NCBI RefSeq assembly: GCF_000300995.1
Contig: NZ_AMRJ01000002.1
Location: 62,001-126,000, forward strand
DNA from: Alcanivorax hongdengensis A-11-3
GTDB lineage: Bacteria > Pseudomonadota > Gammaproteobacteria > Pseudomonadales > Alcanivoracaceae
Length of the DNA: 64,000 nt
Direction: 5' to 3'
Part shown: positions 45,877 to 54,603 of the stretch, piece by piece
Position numbering within the stretch: position 1 is the stretch's first letter
Layout: each line of letters opens with the position of its first letter
Program-made: the position numbers and the translations under genes
Notes under the pieces: model-generated
Told to the model about the DNA's origin: nothing
Databases searched by the model: none
Seen by the model: only the letters and a program-made list of their open reading frames with translations

Positions 45877-47139
45877 ATGACGCCTTTTCACAATCAACCG
45901 GATGGTTATATGGCTTTACGACCCCGCATGCGTCGCATCATCACCCGCCAGGGCACGCGGATTCCCCGCAGTCTGGATTCCCTCACCCGGGTCGGGGACG
46001 AAGTCAGCGCGGAACGGGGGGGCCTGGGCTCGGAACAGGTGGATGCCATCTGGCGCGCCACCCGCAGCCTCTACCGGGGCGGCATGAGCCCGGCCATCAG
46101 CCTGTGCCTGCGCCGTCACGGTGAAATCGTGCTCAACCGCAGCCTGGGCTACGCGGACCCGCAGGCCGGCCGCATCATGACGCCGGATACGCCGGTCTGC
46201 CTGTTCTCGGCCTCCAAGGTGGTGACCGCCATGCTGGTCCACCATCTGGTGGAACAGGGGCAGCTGGATCTGGATGACCCGGTCACCCGCTACCTGCCCG
46301 CCTATGGCCAGCAGGGCAAGGAGCGCACCACCATCCGCCATCTGCTCACCCACCAGGCCGGTATTCCCCGCCCGCCGGAAAAGGTGGAGCCGGAGATTCT
46401 CTATCGCCCGCAGGACATACTCGACCTGCTGTGCAGCGCCAAGCCCAGCGGCTTCAACAGCCAGGCCTACCATGCCATCACCGCCGGTTTTGTACTGGGC
46501 GCCGTGGTGGAGGCGATCACCGGGGAAGACCTCAATGCCACCCTGGACCGGGTGATTCGCCAGCCCATGGGCATGACCTATTTCACCTTTGGTGCCACCG
46601 GGCCGGAACGGGCCCGGGACGTGTCCACCGGGTTGCCCATGAAGCTGGTGGACCTGTTCCTCACCTATGCGGTGGGCGGCAGTATTGATGAGGTGGTAGA
46701 GGTGACCAACGACGACCGCTTCCAGGACATCATCGTGCCCGCCGGCAACCTGTATGCCACCGCCGAGGAAGCCAGCCGCTTCTTCCAGATGCTGCTCAAC
46801 GACGGCGCCTATAACGGCCAGCAGATATTCCAGCCGGAGACCGTGCGCCGGGCGCTGGAGCCGGCCTATCACCGTCCGCGCATTGACCGCACCCTGCTGT
46901 TGCCACTGAATTTTTCCAGCGGTTTCATGCTCGGCAATCGTGGCATGGGCATGTTCGGCCCCGGCGCTCCGAAGGCCTTCGGGCACCTGGGTTTTATCAG
47001 CATCTACTGCTGGGCCGACCCGCAGCGGGATTTGAGCGGTGCCCTGCTGACCACCGGCAAGGGCGTTGTCGGCCCCCATTTGCCGGCGCTGTTCAATTTG
47101 CAGTACACCATCAACCGTCACACCCGTCTGCGGGGATAG
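45877..47139 (+). CDS. Serine beta-lactamase-like esterase (class C / EstB-type fold)
   Basis: 420 residues. The active-site SxxK is SASK (Ser111, Lys114), with Tyr198 in QAYHAITAG taking the place of the YxN tyrosine, and GHLGFIS near the C-terminus replacing the KTG box. This is the pattern of family VIII esterases and penicillin-binding-like hydrolases. No signal peptide, so it is cytoplasmic. The start at 45877 is tentative; an ATG at 45910 with GGAT before it is an alternative. The final 29 bases overlap the convergent DUF3565 gene. Confidence 0.82.
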   Translation: MTPFHNQPDGYMALRPRMRRIITRQGTRIPRSLDSLTRVGDEVSAERGGLGSEQVDAIWRATRSLYRGGMSPAISLCLRRHGEIVLNRSLGYADPQAGRIMTPDTPVCLFSASKVVTAMLVHHLVEQGQLDLDDPVTRYLPAYGQQGKERTTIRHLLTHQAGIPRPPEKVEPEILYRPQDILDLLCSAKPSGFNSQAYHAITAGFVLGAVVEAITGEDLNATLDRVIRQPMGMTYFTFGATGPERARDVSTGLPMKLVDLFLTYAVGGSIDEVVEVTNDDRFQDIIVPAGNLYATAEEASRFFQMLLNDGAYNGQQIFQPETVRRALEPAYHRPRIDRTLLLPLNFSSGFMLGNRGMGMFGPGAPKAFGHLGFISIYCWADPQRDLSGALLTTGKGVVGPHLPALFNLQYTINRHTRLRG

Positions 47140-47347
47140 GATCGCCGCGCAGGCACTGCACACATTCCAGCGACAGGCCCAGGCGGGCATTGCGACCGTC
47201 AGGGGTGGTCACCCAGGGGCGGTTGATAAAAGGGGGCTGGTGGCGCACATGCTGGCGATGCCCGCAGGATAGCAGCATGATCCAGTGGCCCCGATCGTCC
47301 TGCCGGAACCCGCTCACTGTCACCGTATGATCATCATTGCTTGCCAT
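47111..47347 (-). CDS. DUF3565 family small protein
   Basis: 78 residues. The block LSCGHRQHVRHQPPF is typical of DUF3565, and a CxxC (CVQC) follows near residue 63, so a zinc site is likely. The function of the family is unknown. The 3' end overlaps the convergent esterase gene by 29 bases. It lies downstream of the BCCT transporter on the same strand but is separated from it by a terminator. Confidence 0.75.
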   Translation of the reverse strand: MASNDDHTVTVSGFRQDDRGHWIMLLSCGHRQHVRHQPPFINRPWVTTPDGRNARLGLSLECVQCLRGDPIPADGCDG

Positions 47348-47359
47348 GGCCCGAATACC

Positions 47360-47385
47360 AAAATGCCCGCGGATGCGGGCATTTT
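47360..47385. terminator. Terminator after the BCCT transporter gene
   Basis: AAAATGCCCGC (47360-47370), loop GGAT, GCGGGCATTTT (47375-47385). It is symmetrical, with the minus-strand reading ending in TTTT after the stem, 13 bases beyond the BCCT stop. Confidence 0.8.
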
Positions 47386-47398
47386 GACATAAAGCGTA

Positions 47399-48964
47399 TC
47401 AGCTGGCTTTTTGCAGCGCGCGTTCCGCTGCCAGGCCCCGATACAGGCTCAGGCACATCAGCAGCAGTACCACGGTAAAGGGTAACCCGGTGGTCACCGC
47501 ACCGGCCTGCAACGCCTTGAGGGCCTGCTCACCGCCGCCATACAAAAGCGCACCGGCAATCAGACCTTCCATGACTGCCCAGAACACCCGCTGGGGGACC
47601 GGGGCATCCAGCTTGCCGCCGGCGGTAATGGAATCAATCACCAGCGAGCCGGAATCCGACGAGGTCACGAAGAACACCAGCACCAGCACGATGGCCAGGA
47701 AAGACACGATACCGGTAAGCGGCAAGTGCTCCAGCATCTGGAACAGGGCCAGGGACTCGTCACCGATACCGTTGGCCAGCTCCCCGACGCCGTTGACAAC
47801 CTGATCCAGCCCGCTGCCACCAAAGGCGGTCATCCACAGGATGGTGATCAGGGTCGGCACCAGCAGCACGGCGGTGATGAATTCACGCACCGTGCGCCCC
47901 TTGGAAATGCGGGCGATAAACATGCCGACAAAGGGTGACCAGGAAATCCACCAGGCCCAGTAGAACACGGTCCAGCCATGGAACCAGGTATCGTCGCTAC
48001 GGCCAATCCAGTTACTGAGCGGAATGATGTTACTCAGATAATCCACAGTGGTGGTGCCCAGGCCACTGAGAATCAACAGGGTTGGCCCGGCAAAAATCAC
48101 GAATACCAGCAGCGCCAGGGCCACCAGCATGTTGATGTTACTGAGCAGTTTCACCCCGCCATCCATGCCACGAATCACCGACAGGGTGGCCACTGCCGTG
48201 ACGCCGACGATAATGGCGATCTGCACATTGATCGCATTGGGCGTATCAAACAGGAAATGCAGCCCACCGGCGGCCTGCTTGGCGCCCAGCCCCAGCGAGG
48301 TGGCCAGCCCGAAGATGGTGGCCAGTACCGCCAGGGTATCAATGATATGGCCGGCCCAGCCCCAGCAACGGTCACCCAGCAGCGGGTAGAAGGCCGAGCG
48401 AATGGTCAGCGGCATGCCCTTGTTGTAGGCGAAAAACGCCAGTGACAACGCCACCACCGCATAGATCGACCAGGGATGAATGCCCCAGTGATACATGGTC
48501 GCGCCCATGGCAAGGTCACGGGCGGCATCCGTATTGGGCGCCACATTCAGCGGCGTGCCATACCAGTCGGTGTAGTAAGCCACCGGCTCGGCCACGCTCC
48601 AGAACATCAGGCCAATGCCCATGCCGGCGGCAAACAGCATGGCGAACCAGGACCAGGTGGAAAACTCCGGCTTGGCATCCTGACCGCCCAGGCGGATCTT
48701 GCCCACCGGCAGGATCGCCAACGCAATGCAGAACAGCACGAAGACATTGCCGCCCACCATGAACAGCCAGTCGAAATGATCAATGGCCCAGTCCTTGGAC
48801 CCGTTAAGCAGGTTATTGGCCACTTCCGGGAAGGCCAGTGTGCCAATCACGAAAGTCAGAATCAGCATGGCGCTGATGAAGAAAACAGGATTGTGCAGAT
48901 CCATACCCAGGACCTGCACATTATCCTGGCCGACGTCATAGTCGGTCTGATAATCAATACTCAT
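47399..48964 (-). CDS. BCCT-family betaine/choline/carnitine transporter
   Basis: 521 residues with twelve membrane helices. Family signatures are clear: GMGIGLMFWSVAEPV in the substrate region and WTVFYWAWWISWSPFVGMFIARISKGRTVREF, of which the tryptophan cluster forms the aromatic cage for quaternary ammonium. A GGAG site precedes the ATG at 48964. These are Na+- or H+-coupled importers or exchangers of glycine betaine, choline or carnitine for osmoprotection, suitable for a marine habitat. A porin gene lies 158 bases upstream on the same strand. Confidence 0.92.
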   Translation of the reverse strand: MSIDYQTDYDVGQDNVQVLGMDLHNPVFFISAMLILTFVIGTLAFPEVANNLLNGSKDWAIDHFDWLFMVGGNVFVLFCIALAILPVGKIRLGGQDAKPEFSTWSWFAMLFAAGMGIGLMFWSVAEPVAYYTDWYGTPLNVAPNTDAARDLAMGATMYHWGIHPWSIYAVVALSLAFFAYNKGMPLTIRSAFYPLLGDRCWGWAGHIIDTLAVLATIFGLATSLGLGAKQAAGGLHFLFDTPNAINVQIAIIVGVTAVATLSVIRGMDGGVKLLSNINMLVALALLVFVIFAGPTLLILSGLGTTTVDYLSNIIPLSNWIGRSDDTWFHGWTVFYWAWWISWSPFVGMFIARISKGRTVREFITAVLLVPTLITILWMTAFGGSGLDQVVNGVGELANGIGDESLALFQMLEHLPLTGIVSFLAIVLVLVFFVTSSDSGSLVIDSITAGGKLDAPVPQRVFWAVMEGLIAGALLYGGGEQALKALQAGAVTTGLPFTVVLLLMCLSLYRGLAAERALQKAS

Positions 48965-49094
48965 TGGGACTCCGTTATCCGTCTTGCTTTGGGTGCGCGT
49001 TACACGTCGCGACTTGCAGCCAGTCGGTCCGGACGATGCCGGGCTTGCCTGCCCGAAAGAATCTCCCTGTGTGAGACATCACCTGAACCGGAAC

Positions 49095-49116
49095 CGGTGG
49101 CCCCGCAGGGCCACCG
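49095..49116 (-). terminator. Hairpin after the porin gene
   Basis: CGGTGGCCC (49095-49103), loop CGCA, GGGCCACCG (49108-49116), 6 bases beyond the porin stop. A U tract is lacking, so it may stabilise the 3' end or allow read-through into the BCCT gene. Confidence 0.45.
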
Positions 49117-49122
49117 CCGGGA

Positions 49123-50220
49123 TCAGAAGTAGAAATCAAAGGAGACGTAGGTGGCGCGGAAGTCCCCTTCCGAGACATCACCGTTACGGTCGATATCGGC
49201 GTTCTGCCAGAGATATTCCAGATAGATCCAGCCCGGGCCGTATTTGTAACTCACCCCGGGGCTGTAGAAGTTGCCCTGGGCATCGTTACCCTGGGTCTTG
49301 GACTTGGCGGTGCCGCCATCTACATAGAAGTACCAGTGATCCCAGGTGTAGCCCAGCTCGGCAATGTGGCGTTGTGTTTCCACCTCGTTATCCGCCGGTT
49401 GCGTAGCCACTGCGGGCCAGCTGGCCAGGTCCATGCCGGAGAAGTCACGCTTGGTATCGATAAAACGATACTTGGCAGCAAAGTCGCCCATCTCGAACAG
49501 ATAGTGAATATCCAGTGCTTCATGACGGCCATTGTCATTGGGGCTGGCAGAGGCCAGATCCTGCAGGCGGCCTTTCTGGTAAGACACGCCGAAAGTGTTG
49601 CCCGGCAGGAAGGTCCAGTCACCGTTGACCACACCGGTCTTGATCTTGCGATAGGTCAGCGAGCTCCCCCAGTGCTTGTTGTCATCCAGGGTATCGGTGC
49701 TCTTGGCGCCGAAGTCATCCTGGTGGTAGTAAGCCACATCGTAATGGAAGTTGCTGATGTCGGAACTGAGCTTGATACCCACATCCATCTGGTCACCATA
49801 ACCGCCTTCCAGGCCGTCACCGGGCCAGAAGTTGGCGGTTTTCCAACCGAAGGGAACCTGGGATTTACCCACCTTGATGATGGCGTCGTCATTGAGGTCA
49901 TAACCGATCCATGCCTGATGCATGGCAAAGGTATCACCGCTGTTGTTGTTGGCCGGATCGGAAAACGCCCCTTTGCCCCAGCGGGCTTCGGCACTGAAAT
50001 GCCAGGGGCCGTAACTGTTGCCATCATTGGCATAAACGACAAAGGCCGGGTCGGCGAACTCACCGCCGGTTTCCTTGTCTACGGCATTGTCTTCGGCGTA
50101 TTGGTAAACCCACCAGACACCGCCGGTTAGCTTTGGCGCCGCAGTGGCGTTGAGGGGAATGGAGGCGGCAAGCAAACAACTTACATAGCCTGCGCACTTG
50201 GTAATGGCACGCTTTTTCAT
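49123..50220 (-). CDS. Outer-membrane porin-like beta-barrel protein
   Basis: 365 residues from the ATG at 50220, preceded by GGGAG. Signal peptide (MKKRAITKCAGYVSCLLAASIPLNATA, then APKLTGG). The mature protein has alternating amphipathic strands with many Tyr and Trp at the girdles (YQYAED, FHYDVAYYHQDD, WYFYVDGG), a segment GKSQVPFGWKTANFW shared with phosphate-selective and similar porins, and a terminal aromatic (FDFYF). It probably forms a general or anion/small-solute channel. It sits upstream of the BCCT transporter, so joint uptake of betaine-type solutes is an inference. Confidence 0.8.
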   Translation of the reverse strand: MKKRAITKCAGYVSCLLAASIPLNATAAPKLTGGVWWVYQYAEDNAVDKETGGEFADPAFVVYANDGNSYGPWHFSAEARWGKGAFSDPANNNSGDTFAMHQAWIGYDLNDDAIIKVGKSQVPFGWKTANFWPGDGLEGGYGDQMDVGIKLSSDISNFHYDVAYYHQDDFGAKSTDTLDDNKHWGSSLTYRKIKTGVVNGDWTFLPGNTFGVSYQKGRLQDLASASPNDNGRHEALDIHYLFEMGDFAAKYRFIDTKRDFSGMDLASWPAVATQPADNEVETQRHIAELGYTWDHWYFYVDGGTAKSKTQGNDAQGNFYSPGVSYKYGPGWIYLEYLWQNADIDRNGDVSEGDFRATYVSFDFYF

Positions 50221-50250
50221 TTGAGTCTCCCTTCTCTTCAAGTCTTAAAC

Positions 50251-50278
50251 AGACTAAATACTGATCAGGTGATGTCAA
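50251..50278 (-). promoter_or_regulatory. Putative sigma-70 promoter of the porin gene
   Basis: On the minus strand, a perfect -35 TTGACA (50273-50278), 16 bases, then TAGTCT (50251-50256) as a weak -10. The start codon lies about 30 bases downstream. Confidence 0.45.
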
Positions 50279-50490
50279 ATACAGCCCCTTTGTCCACGTT
50301 CAAGAAACGCGGCAATCAATCTCGCATGAACGATATTCGAGGCTTATTGACAGAGAGATTGCCGGGCAGGCCGGCGATGGCAACGAACGCAGGGGTTCGT
50401 TAAAAAAAGCAGGGAAAGGTAGGCGGCTTTAACTGTCGCGACACGAAATCATCGGCCTTGTCTGCAAAGGGGGCGCGTACCTTAACACAA

Positions 50491-50739
50491 TTACCCGCCC
50501 CTTTCAGGGTTGCGTGTCAGTATGCCGCCTTGATGATGTCGATGGCCGGCATCAACACATCTCGCCATTGTTGCTCCAGTTGTTTGCCGCACTTCGGCCA
50601 TATCGGTATTGGCGAACAGGGTACGCACCGCATCGGAACGACGGATGAAACATTGATAGAAATCTTCAAAAAAACGTTCTGAGGCGCAGCATCTTCCATA
50701 GCTCTGAAAGACGGCATCAGTGGCAAGACAGGTATTCAT
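50491..50739 (-). pseudogene. Short globin-like ORF, apparently truncated or frameshifted
   Basis: 82 codons. The ATG at 50739 follows GGGGA. The first 48 residues (VFQSYGRCC, FFEDFYQCFIRRSD, VRTLFANTDM) resemble the N-terminal helices of single-domain bacterial globins, which are normally 130-150 residues. After TDMAEVRQ the frame loses any resemblance. In the +1 alternative frame the reading LEQQWRDVLMPAIDIIKAAY appears more protein-like and stops at once, so a frameshift near 50600 plus a truncation is likely. It lies after the thrC terminator and has no partner. Confidence 0.4.
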
Positions 50740-50756
50740 GGTTTTCCCCGGACAAT

Positions 50757-50784
50757 AAAAAAGCGGGCCGGTAATCCGGCCCGC
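50757..50784 (-). terminator. Rho-independent terminator of thrC
   Basis: On the minus strand: GCGGGCCGG, loop ATTA, CCGGCCCGC, then six T residues. It lies 45 bases past the thrC stop and ends the hom-thrC transcript. Confidence 0.85.
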
Positions 50785-50828
50785 CTACTCTATCCGGGGT
50801 CGGGGTAACTAACCCCGATCCAGATCAA

Positions 50829-51908
50829 TTACATGTTGGAAAGAATGGCATCGCGCACCGCATCCAGCTGTGCATCAATGGTCACCATGCGGGTGTCCTG
50901 GCACTGAGCGATGGCGGTGTCCGGGTCTTTCAGGCCGTTACCGGTGAGAGTACAGACGATAGTGGAGCCTTCCGGAATCTTGCCGGCCTTGATATCGCGC
51001 ATGGCGCCACCGATGGAAGCGGCGGAAGCCGGCTCGCAGAACACGCCTTCCTTCTCGGCCAGCAGTTTCTGTGCGGCCAGGATTTCCTGATCGCTCAGTT
51101 CATCAAACCAGCCACCGGACTCCTGCTCCACTTTCAGCGCCTTGTCCCAGGACTGCGGGTTACCGATACGGATGGCGGTCGCCACCGTTTCCGGATCGGC
51201 TACCGGGCCGCCACGCATGAAGGGCGCGGCGCCCTCAGCCTGGTAACCCACCATCTTCGGCGCCGCGTTGACCACGCCGGATTTATGGTATTCGCTGTAA
51301 CCCATCCAGTGGGCGGTAATGTTGCCCGCGTTGCCCACCGGCAAGCAGTGATAGTCCGGGGCACGGCCCAGCTCTTCGACGATTTCGAAGGCGGCGGTCT
51401 TCTGGCCCTGCAGGCGGAACGGGTTCACTGAGTTGACGATGGTCACCGGTGCATGCTCGGCCACCTGCTTGACCAGCTCCATGCCCTGGTCAAAGTTGCC
51501 ACGGATCTGCATGATCACGGCACCGTACATCATCGCCTGGGCCATCTTGCCCATGGCGATCTTACCCTCGGGGATGATCACGAAGGCGGTGATCCCGGCA
51601 CGGGCCGCGTAGGCGGCAGCCGCGGCAGAGGTGTTACCGGTGGAGGCACAGATGATGGCATTGCTGCCCTCTTCCACCGCCTTGGTCACGGCCATGGTCA
51701 TGCCGCGGTCCTTGAAGGACCCGGTGGGGTTGAGCCCTTCGTATTTGACGTAGATATCCACGTCCTTGCCGAGCAGCTTGGGAATGTTCTTCAGGCGAAT
51801 CAGCGGGGTGTTGCCCTCGCCCAGGCTGATAAGCGGCGTGTCATCATTCACCGGCAGGTGGTCGCGGTAGCGGTTGATCAGGCCGGTGTAACGGTCACGA
51901 AAAGGCAT
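50829..51908 (-). CDS. thrC: Threonine synthase
   Basis: 359 residues from the ATG at 51908 (MPFRDRYTGLINRYRDHL); a TTG 18 bases upstream is less likely. The PLP lysine is Lys66 in NPTGSFKDRG. The phosphate-binding loop STGNTSAAAA, NPFRLQGQK and the late CTLTGNGLKDPD are typical of the short, plant/Bacillus-like ThrC. It converts O-phosphohomoserine to threonine. It follows hom on the same strand after a 58-base gap that contains a small palindromic repeat. Confidence 0.95.
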   Translation of the reverse strand: MPFRDRYTGLINRYRDHLPVNDDTPLISLGEGNTPLIRLKNIPKLLGKDVDIYVKYEGLNPTGSFKDRGMTMAVTKAVEEGSNAIICASTGNTSAAAAAYAARAGITAFVIIPEGKIAMGKMAQAMMYGAVIMQIRGNFDQGMELVKQVAEHAPVTIVNSVNPFRLQGQKTAAFEIVEELGRAPDYHCLPVGNAGNITAHWMGYSEYHKSGVVNAAPKMVGYQAEGAAPFMRGGPVADPETVATAIRIGNPQSWDKALKVEQESGGWFDELSDQEILAAQKLLAEKEGVFCEPASAASIGGAMRDIKAGKIPEGSTIVCTLTGNGLKDPDTAIAQCQDTRMVTIDAQLDAVRDAILSNM

Positions 51909-51930
51909 AATCTCTATCTCTTTCAAAAGC

Positions 51931-51958
51931 GTCAGACATCTGACATCGGACGTCAGAC
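51931..51958. repeat. Palindromic repeat between hom and thrC
   Basis: Perfect hairpin GTCAGA-CA-TCTGAC (51931-51944), followed by the 13-base core TCGGACGTCAGAC (51946-51958), identical to 7682-7694. The core is therefore dispersed in the chromosome at least at three places in this window, in both orientations. Confidence 0.6.
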
Positions 51959-51966
51959 TCGGTCAT

Positions 51967-53268
51967 TCAGGCGTCCAGGTTTTCCACGCGGATGCGCATT
52001 ATATCGCTATCCACGGTCTCAAGGGCAGCAATCTTGGCCAGGGCCGCGTTCATGTCACCCTCACGCACCTCATGGGTCATCATCACGATCGGTACCAGCC
52101 CCTGGTCCACTTCGCGCTGCACCAGGGCATCAATGCTGACGTTGTTGTCGCTGAGGATACGGGTGATATCCGCCAGTACGCCGGTCTTGTCCTGCACATG
52201 CAGGCGCAGGTAGAAGCAGCAGGTCACGTCGTCGATGGTCAGGATCGGCTCATCGGACATGTGATCGGTGTGGAAGCCCAGGTAGGGCACGCGCTCGTCG
52301 TGGTCCACGGTCAGGGCACGGCCCAGCTCGATGATGTCGGCCACCACCGCCGAAGCGGTCGGCTCGGCGCCGGCACCGGCGCCGTAGAACATGGTCGGGC
52401 CCACCGCATCGCCGTGGATCATCACCGCGTTCATCACGCCGTTCACTGCCGACAGCATGGTTTCCTTGGGAATCAGGGTCGGGTGCACGCGCAGCTCGAT
52501 GCCGTTACCGGTATCCTTGGCGATGCCCAGGTGCTTGATGCGGTAGCCGAAGTGGGCGGCACTGGCCACGTCTTCGGTGGTGATGCGGCTGATCCCCTCG
52601 GTGTACACCCGGGAAAACTGCAGCGGAATACCGAAGGCAATGGAGGCCAGGATGGTCAGCTTGTGGGCCGCGTCGATGCCTTCCACATCAAAGGTGGGGT
52701 CCGCCTCGGCGTAACCGAGCTGCTGGGCTTCGTCGAGCACGTCCTTGAAGTCACGGCCCCCCTCTTCCATCTCGGTGAGGATGAAGTTACCGGTGCCATT
52801 GATGATGCCGGCCAGCCAGTTGATATGGTTGGCGGCCAGGCCTTCCCCCAGGGACTTGAGGATGGGGATGCCGCCGGCCACGGACGCTTCAAAGGCCACG
52901 TCCACGCCATTGTCCTGGGCGGCCTGGAAGATCTCGTTGCCGTGCTCGGCGATCAGTGCCTTGTTGGCGGTGACCACGTGCTTGCCGTTTCTGATGGCCG
53001 TGAGCACCAGCTCGCGGGCGGTGTCGATGCCGCCGATCAGCTCCACCAGGATGTCGATATCCGGGTCGGTGGCCACGGCAAAAATATCCCGGGAAATACG
53101 CATACCGGTAGTATCGCAGGCCGGATTGTCGCGGCGGGCGCCAATATGGGTAATCTCAATGGGGCGCCCCACACGACGGGCAATATCCCGCGCGTTGCGC
53201 TTGAGTACATTTACGGTGCCCGAGCCAACCGTGCCCAGGCCTGCAATACCCACCTTCACCGGATTCAC
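51967..53268 (-). CDS. hom: Homoserine dehydrogenase
   Basis: 433 residues from the GTG at 53268, with GAGGA 7 bases upstream. N-terminal nucleotide motif GLGTVGSGTVNVLK, central catalytic region (LAGIINGTGNFILTEM, FAEADPTFDVEGIDAAHK-like residues), and a C-terminal ACT domain for feedback by threonine (VLADITRILSDNNVSIDALVQRE). It reduces aspartate semialdehyde to homoserine, the step before ThrB and ThrC. The gap to the upstream aminotransferase is 15 bases, so alaC-hom-thrC probably form one operon. Confidence 0.95.
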   Translation of the reverse strand: MNPVKVGIAGLGTVGSGTVNVLKRNARDIARRVGRPIEITHIGARRDNPACDTTGMRISRDIFAVATDPDIDILVELIGGIDTARELVLTAIRNGKHVVTANKALIAEHGNEIFQAAQDNGVDVAFEASVAGGIPILKSLGEGLAANHINWLAGIINGTGNFILTEMEEGGRDFKDVLDEAQQLGYAEADPTFDVEGIDAAHKLTILASIAFGIPLQFSRVYTEGISRITTEDVASAAHFGYRIKHLGIAKDTGNGIELRVHPTLIPKETMLSAVNGVMNAVMIHGDAVGPTMFYGAGAGAEPTASAVVADIIELGRALTVDHDERVPYLGFHTDHMSDEPILTIDDVTCCFYLRLHVQDKTGVLADITRILSDNNVSIDALVQREVDQGLVPIVMMTHEVREGDMNAALAKIAALETVDSDIMRIRVENLDA

Positions 53269-53283
53269 GTTACTTCCTCATGG

Positions 53284-54474
53284 TTAGTCCAGCAGGCCAT
53301 CCTGGCGGAACATCTTCTTGATGCCGCGGATCGCCTGCCGGGTGCGTTGTTCGTTTTCAATCAGGCCGAAACGGACGTGATCGTCGCCGTATTCGCCAAA
53401 ACCGACGCCCGGTGACACGGCCACCCCGGCATCGGCGAGCAATTTCTTGGAAAACTCCAGGGAGCCCAGCGCCTTGTAGTGGTCGGGGATCGGCGCCCAC
53501 ACGAACATGGTGGCACGGGGCTTTTCCACCTGCCAACCGATCTCCGCCAGGCCGTCCACCAGCACATCGCGGCGCTTGCGGTACATCTCGCAAATCTCGC
53601 TGACGCAGCTCTGGTCGCCCTCCAGGGCGGCAATGGCGGCCACCTGGATGGGGGTAAAGGTGCCGTAATCCAGGTAGGACTTGATGCGGGCCAGGGCGTG
53701 AATCAGCTCCTTGTTGCCGCAGCAGAAGCCCACCCGCCAGCCGGGCATATTGTAACTCTTGGACAGGGAGAAGAACTCCACCGCCACGTCCTTGGCCCCT
53801 TCCACCTCCAGGATGGAGGGCGCCTTGTAGCCATCAAAGACGATATCCGCATAGGCGATATCGTGGACCACCCAGATCTGGTGCTCGCGGGCAATGGCCA
53901 CCACCTTCTCGAAGAACTCCCGTTCCACGCACTGTCCGGTGGGGTTGCCGGGAAAATTGAGCACCAGCATCTTCGGCCTGGGCCAGGATTCCTTGATGGC
54001 CCGCTCCAGCTCAACAAAGAAGTCCACGCCCTTGACCAGTGGCACATGGCGGATATCCGCATTGGAGATCACGAAGCCATAGGGGTGGATCGGGTAGCTG
54101 GGGTTGGGCACCAGCACGGTGTCACCCGGGCCCATGGTGGCCAGGGCCAGATGCGCCAGGCCTTCCTTGGAACCGATGGTGACAATGGCCTCGGATTCCG
54201 GGTCCAGGTCCACATTGTAGCGGCGCTGGTACCAGTCGGTGATGGCCTTGCGCAGGCGCGGGATACCCCGGGACTGGGAATAGCGGTGGGTGTCGCCGCG
54301 CTGCACCGTCTCGGTGAGCTTGTCGACGATGTGTTTCGGGGTGGGCTGGTCCGGGTTGCCCATGCCGAAATCGATGATGTCCTCGCCCCGCGCACGCGCC
54401 GCCTTCTTCAGCTCACCGACAATGTTGAACACATAGGGCGGCAAACGACGAATTCGCTGGAAATCGGTTTCCAC
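53284..54474 (-). CDS. alaC: Class I/II aminotransferase (AlaC-like alanine transaminase)
   Basis: 396 residues; GTG start at 54474. PLP lysine Lys239 in [19 protein letters not shown] at residue 173 onward, and [11 protein letters not shown] near residue 101. N-terminal [14 protein letters not shown] is typical of the AlaC group, which converts glutamate and pyruvate to alanine and 2-oxoglutarate. It lies directly upstream of hom; a role in supplying amino groups to this pathway is only suggested by position. Aspartate transaminase is an alternative assignment. Confidence 0.88.
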   Translation of the reverse strand: METDFQRIRRLPPYVFNIVGELKKAARARGEDIIDFGMGNPDQPTPKHIVDKLTETVQRGDTHRYSQSRGIPRLRKAITDWYQRRYNVDLDPESEAIVTIGSKEGLAHLALATMGPGDTVLVPNPSYPIHPYGFVISNADIRHVPLVKGVDFFVELERAIKESWPRPKMLVLNFPGNPTGQCVEREFFEKVVAIAREHQIWVVHDIAYADIVFDGYKAPSILEVEGAKDVAVEFFSLSKSYNMPGWRVGFCCGNKELIHALARIKSYLDYGTFTPIQVAAIAALEGDQSCVSEICEMYRKRRDVLVDGLAEIGWQVEKPRATMFVWAPIPDHYKALGSLEFSKKLLADAGVAVSPGVGFGEYGDDHVRFGLIENEQRTRQAIRGIKKMFRQDGLLD

Positions 54475-54516
54475 GGCATCACCTTGAGGCGGGGTTGAAA
54501 GGAGCCGGACACATTA

Positions 54517-54536
54517 ACGGCGCATCAAGGCGCCGT
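54517..54536 (-). terminator. Hairpin between dsbC and alaC
   Basis: ACGGCGC (54517-54523), loop ATCAAG, GCGCCGT (54530-54536), downstream of dsbC on the minus strand, followed by TAATGTG. Weak U tract. Confidence 0.5.
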
Positions 54537-54603
54537 CAATGTATCCACGCTGTCCGGCCGCCGCAAAGCGCCGGCTGGCGGGGCTTGCACACCCCGTCAG
54601 GCA

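Noticed and set aside
52072..53415. Open frame of 447 codons on the plus strand
   Set aside because: It is antisense to hom and the end of alaC, both core genes with full motif sets.
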